This document shows, piece by piece, positions 1 to 6,016 of a stretch of 13,980 bases of DNA. Position 1 is the stretch's first letter; the number at the start of each line of letters is the position of its first letter. The notes below the pieces were generated by a model, which was not told the DNA's origin, made no database searches, and saw nothing but the letters and a program-made list of their open reading frames with translations. The position numbers and the translations under genes are program-made. Origin of the DNA: Bacteroidota bacterium (GTDB taxonomy: Bacteria > Bacteroidota > Ignavibacteria > Ignavibacteriales > Ignavibacteriaceae); assembly GCA_023406915.1 (NCBI GenBank), contig JAEXTR010000382.1, forward strand, positions 1 through 13,980, in the 5' to 3' direction.

Positions 1-1
1 G

Positions 2-277
2 CGTCAGAAACGGCACCAGGAAACAAAACCCCTGACCGAAAAAATCAAAAAGATTGAAGATGAAATTGCCCGCCTGGAAACTGCGGAAAAACAACTTGAA
101 GCAGAATTGGCAGATGAGAAGACCTACACCAATGCAGGTCTTGCGAAGCAAAAAACCGCTGACTACCAGAATGTAAAATCAAAGCTCGCCTCCACCATGG
201 AAGAGTGGGAACTCCTCAGCCTGCAACTCACCGACATCGAGGAAAAATACAATAAGCATTTGATAATTCCCGAATAG
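2..277 (+). CDS. ABC-F family ATPase, C-terminal end (partial)
   Basis: Only the last 91 codons lie in the window; the frame is open from base 2 to a TAG at 275-277. The residues are highly charged and alpha-helical, with heptad-like stretches such as KIKKIEDEIARLE and an ending with the pattern MEEWELLSLQLTDIEEKY. This is the style of the C-terminal coiled-coil domain of Uup/YdiF-type ABC-F proteins, in which two long helices follow the second ATPase domain and the end carries a conserved 'y..We.l...le' motif. ABC-F proteins are soluble ATPases that act on ribosomes or nucleic acids rather than in transport. No ATPase motif is inside the window, so the family call rests on this tail alone; another coiled-coil protein cannot be excluded. 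Confidence 0.7.
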   Translation, partial: RQKRHQETKPLTEKIKKIEDEIARLETAEKQLEAELADEKTYTNAGLAKQKTADYQNVKSKLASTMEEWELLSLQLTDIEEKYNKHLIIPE

Positions 278-289
278 CGGGACATTGGA

Positions 290-334
290 TTCCGCCACAA
301 GCGGAAGGTAACCCGCCCTGGGCACCAGAGCGGG
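290..334. terminator. Possible weak terminator hairpins between convergent genes
   Basis: The 79-nt gap between the ABC-F gene and the ROK kinase, which converge here, holds a perfect 6-bp inverted repeat (TTCCGC at 290-295, GCGGAA at 301-306, 5-nt loop). A looser 5-bp repeat follows (CCCGC at 312-316, GCGGG at 330-334). Neither is followed by a T-run on either strand, so a classical intrinsic terminator is not shown; the placement between two converging stops is the main support. Confidence 0.35.
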
Positions 335-356
335 GAATAAAATCTAACTTACAACC

Positions 357-1403
357 TTAACCTTCGCTGCGGTCCCAACGGTAATCGGTGAACTCTTCCA
401 CCAGGGAGAGCCCCCCATACAATGCCGCATCATCACCTAGCTCGGTCACATGCAACTCAACCGCATCCAGACAATCCTTCAATGAATATTTTTCGAATGA
501 TTTCCGGAGGATGGGAAGAATAAAATCACCGGCTGCCTCAATCAGACCGCCGCCAAGCACTATCAGATCAAGGTTGAGCAGGTTGTTGATATCTGATAAT
601 ACCTTGCCTGCAATCTTCGTTGCTGATGTTACCGCATTCACGGTCACTTTATCCTTTTCGCGAAGTGCTGATGCAATCGCCTTACTCTTGATCATCTTCC
701 CTTCATCAACCTTGGCTTTCAGCACGCTCTTCTTCCCTGCCTTAATGTCGGCAGTGATATGCCTTACAATGGCAGTTCGGCTGGCAACGGCTTCAAAACA
801 TCCTTTTTTACCGCAGCCGCATACCGGTCCGCTTGTTGAATAGGTAATATGTCCGATTTCTCCTGCAATGGAGGTGGAGCCGCGATAGATTTGTCCGTTC
901 AGCACAAGTCCGCCGCCGATCCCTGTACCAAGGAATACCACCAGAATGTTACGGTGGTGACGTGGCAGCTCCCAGTCACGGATACCAAGGGCTGCGAGGT
1001 TTACATCGTTTTCAATCAATACAGGGTATGGAAGCCGGGCTTTCAGTTCATCCCTGACCGGGTAATCCTTCAGTCCGAGGTTGGGGGCAATGCCTATGAT
1101 TCCTTCCTCAATCATTACGGAACCGGGAATGCCAAGGCAGACCGCTTTCAGGTTTTCGGGATTGAGCCCGTGCTCTGAAATCATATCCTCCACGAGACGC
1201 GCGATATCATCTGCATAATCGCTTTTGCCGGAAACCACATTCGTGGCTCGTTTCATCCGGGCAAAGATCTGTTTCTGCGGATTGACGGCAGCAGCAAGCA
1301 TTTTTGTGCCGCCCATATCGATACTGATAATGAAATCTTCAGTCGCCAAAAGGGTGCCTTTCTGTAAAATATCGTAAATTGAAGCTTCGTTTTTATTCAA
1401 CAT
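357..1403 (-). CDS. ROK-family sugar kinase (glucokinase-like)
   Basis: ROK-family kinase, probably phosphorylating glucose or a related hexose with ATP in the cytoplasm. Visible landmarks are the phosphate-binding DMGGTK at residues 29-34, the catalytic END at 131-133, the second phosphate/adenosine loop GTGIGGG at 159-165, GEIGH at 181-185 and the zinc motif CGCGKKGCFEA at 195-205, with H185 as the likely fourth ligand. There is no N-terminal helix-turn-helix, so it is an enzyme and not a ROK/NagC-type repressor. Length is 348 aa from the ATG at 1403, which puts DMGGTK about 20 residues later than usual. A TTG at 1347-1349 preceded by AGAAAGG would give a more typical 330-aa protein starting just before ATEDFIISIDMGGTK. 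Sugar specificity cannot be read from the sequence. It diverges from rsmA. Confidence 0.88.
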   Translation of the reverse strand: MLNKNEASIYDILQKGTLLATEDFIISIDMGGTKMLAAAVNPQKQIFARMKRATNVVSGKSDYADDIARLVEDMISEHGLNPENLKAVCLGIPGSVMIEEGIIGIAPNLGLKDYPVRDELKARLPYPVLIENDVNLAALGIRDWELPRHHRNILVVFLGTGIGGGLVLNGQIYRGSTSIAGEIGHITYSTSGPVCGCGKKGCFEAVASRTAIVRHITADIKAGKKSVLKAKVDEGKMIKSKAIASALREKDKVTVNAVTSATKIAGKVLSDINNLLNLDLIVLGGGLIEAAGDFILPILRKSFEKYSLKDCLDAVELHVTELGDDAALYGGLSLVEEFTDYRWDRSEG

Positions 1404-1417
1404 TCTGAACTGATACT
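1350..1417. promoter_or_regulatory. Divergent start region between ROK kinase and rsmA
   Basis: From the annotated ATG of the kinase (1403) only 14 nt separate the two divergent starts, too few for two promoters. If the kinase starts at the TTG at 1347-1349, the shared spacer becomes 68 nt of rather AT-rich DNA (for example 1368-1377 and 1388-1397). No convincing -35/-10 or -33/-7 pair could be identified, so this is placed by gene geometry only. Confidence 0.3.
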
Positions 1418-2209
1418 ATGCCGGAACACCATATCAAACCTTTGAAGAAATTTGGCCAGAACTATCTGCAAGATAGAAATATTCTGCAAAAAATCTTCAA
1501 CTTGATTGATCCGCAGCCTGATGATAACCTCATCGAAATCGGACCCGGCGAAGGGGCATTAACCGCCTTTTTGTATGAACGTGTCACCGGACTGACACTC
1601 GTGGAAATTGATACCAGGGTCATCGACCAACTGAAAGCAGATTACCCGGCAGCCCATCTCATCAATCAGGATTTTTTGAAAACCGATCTTGCCCCTTTCA
1701 TCAGCCGCGGGAAGATGCGCGTGGTGGGAAACATACCGTATAATATCACCTCGCCAATCTTTTTCAGACTGATGGAAAACCGTGATGTGGTCCGGGATGC
1801 TACATTCCTCATCCAGTATGAAGTTGCACAGCGCATTATTGCAAAACCCCGCACGAAGGAATACGGCATTTTGTCCGTACTGCTGCAGGCATTTGCAACG
1901 CCCACAATCGCATTCAAGGTGTCACCGATTGTGTTTTTCCCGAAACCGAAGGTTACTTCTGCAGTGATCAACCTGGTCTTTAAACCAAGACTTGAGAATG
2001 ATCCGGATGACCGGCTGTATATCAGGGTGGTGAAGGCGGCATTCTCCAAACGGCGGAAGACAATGCGGAACGCCTTTAAGGAGAGTGACCTCGGCAGTTG
2101 TGATCAGAGTGACTCCCCCATCGACCTCGGCAGGCGCGCCGAAGAACTGACCGAGGAAGAATTCAAAACCCTAGCCCGCTTCTTTGCAGAACGGTTACGC
2201 CATTCTTGA
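1418..2209 (+). CDS. rsmA: 16S rRNA A1518/A1519 N6-dimethyltransferase RsmA (KsgA)
   Basis: RsmA uses S-adenosylmethionine to dimethylate two adjacent adenines in helix 45 of 16S rRNA during late 30S assembly. The 263-aa length is normal. The N-terminal KFGQNYLQD at 11-19 is the family hallmark. SAM-binding motif I is EIGPGEGALT at 40-49, the acidic residue ending strand 2 is E63 in LVEID, and D85 lies in NQDFL. The catalytic NIPYN motif for N6-adenine methylation is at 105-109. FPKPKVTSAV at 174-183 and KRRKTMRN at 211-218 are the conserved C-terminal RNA-binding features. No good Shine-Dalgarno site precedes the ATG, but the start gives the expected N-terminus. It is followed after 50 nt by ubiE on the same strand. 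Confidence 0.97.
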   Translation: MPEHHIKPLKKFGQNYLQDRNILQKIFNLIDPQPDDNLIEIGPGEGALTAFLYERVTGLTLVEIDTRVIDQLKADYPAAHLINQDFLKTDLAPFISRGKMRVVGNIPYNITSPIFFRLMENRDVVRDATFLIQYEVAQRIIAKPRTKEYGILSVLLQAFATPTIAFKVSPIVFFPKPKVTSAVINLVFKPRLENDPDDRLYIRVVKAAFSKRRKTMRNAFKESDLGSCDQSDSPIDLGRRAEELTEEEFKTLARFFAERLRHS

Positions 2210-2251
2210 ATCTTTTTCCGTAAAGATCGGTTACCAATAAGAGATAGTAAC
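2210..2251 (+). other. Small inverted repeats between rsmA and ubiE
   Basis: Just after the rsmA stop, ATCTTT (2210-2215) and AAAGAT (2222-2227) form a 6-bp inverted repeat with a 6-nt loop. A second pair, GTTAC (2230-2234) and GTAAC (2247-2251), lies immediately before the ubiE start at 2260. There is no T-run after the first hairpin. They may weakly attenuate transcription or mark an RNA processing site, or be chance in a short AT-rich gap. Confidence 0.25.
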
Positions 2252-2259
2252 GAAAGTAT

Positions 2260-2943
2260 ATGAACGCAAAGAAAGAACAAGTCCAGTCAATGTTTGATGC
2301 CATAGCTCACCGCTATGACCTGCTGAACCGTGTATTAAGCGGCGGTACCGATGTGTACTGGCGCAGGAAGGCACTAAAACTTACCAGATTCCAGCCTGGC
2401 GCAATACTGCTTGATATTGCATGTGGTACGGGGGATGTTTCCATCGAGGCACGGAAGATGGGTGTAACCTCCATATTCGGGGCAGATGTATCATACAATA
2501 TGCTGACGTTGTTTCAGAAGAAATCAGATTGGATCACCGGGAAAAGTGTTCAGATGGTTGCTGAGCATATTCCCCTGAAGGGTGCATCAGTTACGAATAT
2601 CACAGTCGCATTCGGAGTAAGGAATTTTTATGATCTACCCCTTGCATTTGCATCATTTCACCGGATATTAAAACCAGGCGGGAAGGCAACAATCCTTGAA
2701 TTCAGGATGCCTTCGAATCCTCTTGTGAAAGCAGGGTATCGGTTTTACTTTAAGCGGATATTGCCATTTCTTGGAAGGTTTGTATCGAAGCATCCGGATG
2801 CCTATCAGTATCTGCCGGATTCAGTTGAGGAGTTTGACCGGAAGGTGAACCTGCCTCAGTTACTGCAGGAGGCAGGTTTCAAACATGTGGAAGCGCATCC
2901 ACTTACTTTCGGGATTGCGCAGGTGGTCATCGCCACAAAATAG
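2260..2943 (+). CDS. ubiE: Demethylmenaquinone C-methyltransferase UbiE/MenG
   Basis: This SAM-dependent enzyme carries out the last step of menaquinone synthesis, methylating demethylmenaquinone at the membrane surface. The 227-aa protein shows the UbiE/COQ5 N-terminal signature with FDAIAHRYDLLNRVLS at 12-27 and WRRKAL at 34-39. SAM motif I is LDIACGTGDV at 51-60, followed by FGVRNF at 118-123. The second family signature runs around RILKPGGKATILEF at 135-148. YQYLPDSVEEF at 182-192 and the ending LTFGIAQVVIATK (215-227) match the menaquinone branch. The same enzyme family also methylates ubiquinone intermediates in proteobacteria; MenG is inferred here from the FCB setting. Its TAG stop (2941-2943) directly abuts the stop of the opposing lipoprotein gene. 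Confidence 0.95.
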   Translation: MNAKKEQVQSMFDAIAHRYDLLNRVLSGGTDVYWRRKALKLTRFQPGAILLDIACGTGDVSIEARKMGVTSIFGADVSYNMLTLFQKKSDWITGKSVQMVAEHIPLKGASVTNITVAFGVRNFYDLPLAFASFHRILKPGGKATILEFRMPSNPLVKAGYRFYFKRILPFLGRFVSKHPDAYQYLPDSVEEFDRKVNLPQLLQEAGFKHVEAHPLTFGIAQVVIATK

Positions 2944-3693
2944 TTATTTGGTAGTATAAAGAATTGGGGTATACTCTATCAGTCGTGCCTTTATGCGGGT
3001 ATCATTGCCTGCTGTGGCAACACGGATCCCTTTCATAAACTGGAGCAGAAACTCACTCCCCTCCATCGTCACAATACCGATCTTATCTGCAAATCCAACC
3101 TCAGCGGTATAGGTCATCACAGAATCAATCAGGTTCACCGTAAGGTTATACCGGCAATGGTGCACCGTAACTGTGTCGGTGATGCCGTTCAGTTGCATCG
3201 CGGCTTTCTCTGTCCGCAGGTACTCCCCCTTCAGGCTGATGATGGAAAGGTTCAGCACGATCAGCTTGTAAGCGTTCCAGGTTTTATTTGGGAAGAAGGG
3301 CTGGGAAAGGAGTGTGAGCTCCTTATCAACGGTTACGAAACGCTTCAACGTATCGGGAATAAGTGCGCCAAATCCAGTGGTATCCACATAGGCGTACACA
3401 CCTGATTGAGAGGTACGGAGATAATAATTCTGTACAGTCCCATCCTGAACGGTGTCAACACCTGTGATGTAGGGGGTGCCTTCCACCAGGGTGGAGCCTG
3501 TAAAATTGACTGAAAGCCTGCCGGTGGATGCGCCGGAATATGCAGAGTCAACCGAATAGATGTAATATGACCCCTGCACCACGGGCACCGTGATGCGTTC
3601 TGGTTCGGATGCGGGAACGACGATAGCTTCCTTACAGCCATTCAGGATGAAGAAAGAAGCGGTCAGCAGCAGGGTTACAAGTAATGATTTCAT
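2944..3693 (-). CDS. Predicted lipoprotein of unknown family
   Basis: A 249-aa protein with a clear lipoprotein signal: MKSLLVTLLLTASFFILNGC, where LNGC is the lipobox and C20 would be lipidated, anchoring the protein to a membrane facing the periplasm or cell surface. The mature part is rich in short alternating hydrophobic/polar stretches and in T, S, Y and V (for example GSYYIYSVDS, NYYLRTSQSGVYAYVD, DTVTVHHCRYNLTVNL), suggesting a beta-rich fold. There are no further membrane segments and no catalytic motif I can name. Its ATG overlaps the rdgB stop by 4 nt (ATGA at 3690-3693), so it is translationally coupled to rdgB and is the last gene of the uvrA operon. I do not recognise the family; its function is unknown. 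Confidence 0.8.
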   Translation of the reverse strand: MKSLLVTLLLTASFFILNGCKEAIVVPASEPERITVPVVQGSYYIYSVDSAYSGASTGRLSVNFTGSTLVEGTPYITGVDTVQDGTVQNYYLRTSQSGVYAYVDTTGFGALIPDTLKRFVTVDKELTLLSQPFFPNKTWNAYKLIVLNLSIISLKGEYLRTEKAAMQLNGITDTVTVHHCRYNLTVNLIDSVMTYTAEVGFADKIGIVTMEGSEFLLQFMKGIRVATAGNDTRIKARLIEYTPILYTTK

Positions 3694-4289
3694 TGATGCT
3701 CAGTTGATTCCAAAAGTTTTGTCAGACGGTCGAAAGCACGGAAACGGTGGCTGATACTGTTTTTCTCCTCCGGTGCCAGTTCTGCCATGGTCTCTGTTCT
3801 GCCTGTGGGTAAAAAGACCGGATCAAATCCGAAGCCTCCTGTACCCCGCGGAGTGGGGATGATCTCACCGTGTATCTCTCCATCTGCGGAGATGAGACGG
3901 TTACCGTCATAGTACACCGCACAACAGACGAACTTAGCCGGATGAGGTACCGGTTTTCCGGTAAGCTCCTTCAATAGCTTCTGCGTGTTTGCCTTGTCCC
4001 CTGCATCCTTGCCGGCAAACCGGGCAGAATACACGCCGGGTGCGCCGCCAAGCTGATCCACGCATAAGCCTGAATCATCAGCAATCACAGGAGTTCGGAG
4101 TAGTTCATACACCGCCTTTGCCTTTATAACAGCGTTTTCATAGAAGGTGGTTCCGGTTTCCTCGATTTCGGGGATATCAGGAAAGTCGTGCAGTGTAAGG
4201 ACTTCATATTTCTCAGCGCCTAAAATGGCGTTCACTTCCTTTGCCTTCCCTCTGTTGCGGGAGGCGAAAATGATCTTCTGTTTTTCCAT
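3690..4289 (-). CDS. rdgB: Non-canonical purine NTP pyrophosphatase (RdgB/HAM1)
   Basis: RdgB/HAM1 hydrolyses ITP, dITP and XTP to the monophosphate and pyrophosphate, keeping deaminated purines out of DNA and RNA. The 199-aa protein opens with IIFASRNRGKAKEV (residues 6-19), the substrate-binding S/T-x-N-x-x-K-x-x-E pattern. VIADDSGL at 68-75 carries the Mg-binding/catalytic acidic residues, followed by GGAPGVYSARFAG at 81-93. GFGFDPVF at 152-159 and SHRFRA at 180-185 complete the family motifs. The start codon is 1 nt after the stop of the upstream deaminase gene and its stop overlaps the lipoprotein start. A role beside uvrA and a purine deaminase fits nucleotide-pool cleaning. Confidence 0.97.
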   Translation of the reverse strand: MEKQKIIFASRNRGKAKEVNAILGAEKYEVLTLHDFPDIPEIEETGTTFYENAVIKAKAVYELLRTPVIADDSGLCVDQLGGAPGVYSARFAGKDAGDKANTQKLLKELTGKPVPHPAKFVCCAVYYDGNRLISADGEIHGEIIPTPRGTGGFGFDPVFLPTGRTETMAELAPEEKNSISHRFRAFDRLTKLLESTEHQ

Positions 4290-4290
4290 A

Positions 4291-5649
4291 TCAGACTCTG
4301 CCCAGTAATGCTTTTAGTTCAGCTGCGGCGTTTGCGCGGAGTTCTTCTACATCGTATTTCAGAGAGACGCCTTCGCGCACAACCCATTCACCGTTGATCA
4401 TCACGAAGCGGACATCATCCAGGGCGGAGGAATACACAATCCTTGAATAGAGGGCAGTGTCTTCATCATGAATCGGATGAGTGATTCCATTCAGATCAAT
4501 GAGGACGAGATCTGCCTTTTTGCCAATTTCGATACTGCCTGTTTCGTGTTCGATATTGAGGGCTTTCGCTCCGTCTATTGTGGCAAGGCGGAACACGGTT
4601 TTGGCATCCATTGCCGTTGGTCCGAAACGTGGCTTATGGATAACGCCTGCCAGACGCATCTCAGTGAATGCGCTGAGGGTGTTGTTGCACGGCGCACCAT
4701 CGGCACCGAGTGACACCTTGATACCTCGCTGGAGATATTCTGGTATCGGTGCAAACCCGGATGCAAGCTTCATGTTGGATGACGGACAATGTGCCACAGC
4801 AGCACGGGAGGTCTCCATCAACTGCTTCTCCTCTTCGTTGAGGTGAACACAGTGCGCCAGTACGGTATGTTCATCAAGGATGCTGAGGTCTTCAAAGACT
4901 CTGATATTCTCTTTGCCGAACAGGCGGCGTACTTCCTCAATCTCTCCCTTATTCTCGGAAGAGTGGGTGTGGTACAGACTTCCTTCGAAATCCTTCATCA
5001 TCCCTTTTGTTTCGGTCAGGAGCTCAGGCGTACACGATAGCACAAACCTTGGTGCAAATCCATATTTGATCCTGCCGCCCTCGGTGTTGTGAAACGACTT
5101 TGCAAGTTCGTGGGTATAGGTGAGTTCATCCTTTGTGGTGGCAGTGAACGCAGGGAACAGATCGTTACGGTCTATCATGCACTTTCCGGCAAAGGCGCGG
5201 ATACCTGAGTAGGTGAGCTCTTCAAAAATGGTTTCCTGATGGCGGAGCGTCCCCATATCCAGCAGTGTGGTTGTCCCTCCCATCTGGAGTTCACACAAAC
5301 CAAGCTGAGCGGATGCACGGAGCGATGCAGAGTTGTGGGCGTTCTCATACGGGAAGATGCGGAGCTGAAGCCAGTCAAGTAATTCAAGGTCATCAGCCAT
5401 ACCACGGAAGAGGGTCTGACACAGATGAATATGCGTCTGGATAAAACCTGGTATCAGGGTGAGGTGGTTAGCCATAATGAGTTCACAGCCCGGGGGAATC
5501 ACAAACTGATTCAGAGGCGTGATGGCATCAATCACTCCATTGCGGATCACGACTGCGTGCTTACGTAAAATAGTATCATGTGCATCGGCGGTGATGATAG
5601 CGCCGGGCACCAGGACGATCAATTCTTCACTGTTCATTCGGAGTTCCAT
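4291..5649 (-). CDS. Amidohydrolase, MtaD/SsnA-type deaminase (5-methylthioadenosine/SAH deaminase-like)
   Basis: Metal-dependent amidohydrolase of the ATZ/TRZ branch, 452 aa. Visible active-site residues are HIH (H73, H75), H229 in YHTHSSE, catalytic E232, H266 in AHCVHL, H287 in HCPSSNMKL and the metal-binding D317 in LGADGAP. These match the metal and catalytic set of Thermotoga MtaD (TM0936), and the surroundings GFIQTHIH and NNTLSAFTEMRLA are also MtaD-like. The likely reaction is deamination of an adenosine derivative such as 5'-methylthioadenosine, S-adenosylhomocysteine or 5'-deoxyadenosine. Members labelled N-ethylammeline chlorohydrolase or SsnA share this architecture, so the substrate is inferred. 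The ATG at 5649 overlaps the upstream gene by 23 nt; the in-frame ATG at 5635-5637 is an alternative start that reduces this to 11 nt. Confidence 0.87.
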   Translation of the reverse strand: MELRMNSEELIVLVPGAIITADAHDTILRKHAVVIRNGVIDAITPLNQFVIPPGCELIMANHLTLIPGFIQTHIHLCQTLFRGMADDLELLDWLQLRIFPYENAHNSASLRASAQLGLCELQMGGTTTLLDMGTLRHQETIFEELTYSGIRAFAGKCMIDRNDLFPAFTATTKDELTYTHELAKSFHNTEGGRIKYGFAPRFVLSCTPELLTETKGMMKDFEGSLYHTHSSENKGEIEEVRRLFGKENIRVFEDLSILDEHTVLAHCVHLNEEEKQLMETSRAAVAHCPSSNMKLASGFAPIPEYLQRGIKVSLGADGAPCNNTLSAFTEMRLAGVIHKPRFGPTAMDAKTVFRLATIDGAKALNIEHETGSIEIGKKADLVLIDLNGITHPIHDEDTALYSRIVYSSALDDVRFVMINGEWVVREGVSLKYDVEELRANAAAELKALLGRV

Positions 5650-5998
5650 CCTCTTTCATTTCGTTGAAGATTTCGTCCATCATTTCAAATGCAAAACGGA
5701 GATGCGGGATCACAATAGAACCGCCAACGATGAGGGCGATGTTAAAGGTCTCCATCAGTTCCTCACGGGTGGCACCTTCCTGAATGCTGCGGTCAATGTG
5801 GTAAAAAATACAATCATTGCAACGGAGCACCATGGAGGCAGAAAGCCCCATCAGCTCTTTCGTCTTTGCGGGAAGCGCCCCATCCACGTATGCCTTATTA
5901 TCAAGGGCGAAGAATTTCTGATAATCGCGGAATCCTGAGTTCAGGATCTTTTCATTCATATCACTGCGGTATTTCCTGGTTGTCGTTGTCTTTTTCAT
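5627..5998 (-). CDS. AhpD-like / carboxymuconolactone decarboxylase family protein
   Basis: Small all-helical protein of 123 aa. The key motif is RCNDCIFYHIDRSIQEGA at 59-76, giving C60-x-x-C63-x-x-x-H67, the redox-active CxxC plus histidine of the AhpD-like fold. It is preceded by LPAKTKELMGLSASM (42-56) and followed by EELMETFNIALIVGGS (79-94), the usual flanking helices of the family. AhpD itself is an alkylhydroperoxidase working with AhpC; most stand-alone members have unknown substrates but are thought to handle peroxides or thiols. No AhpC, lipoamide system or transcription factor is adjacent. It sits 18 nt after uvrA and overlaps the deaminase gene, so it is probably co-transcribed with repair functions. 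A later start at M14 (5957-5959) is possible. Confidence 0.87.
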   Translation of the reverse strand: MKKTTTTRKYRSDMNEKILNSGFRDYQKFFALDNKAYVDGALPAKTKELMGLSASMVLRCNDCIFYHIDRSIQEGATREELMETFNIALIVGGSIVIPHLRFAFEMMDEIFNEMKEDGTPNEQ

Positions 5999-6016
5999 AG
6001 TCGTGTCACTTTCTTT

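Noticed and set aside
849..1178. Plus-strand open frame of 109 codons opposite the ROK kinase
   Set aside because: It lies wholly inside a gene with intact family motifs on the other strand and its product has no recognisable features; a shadow frame.
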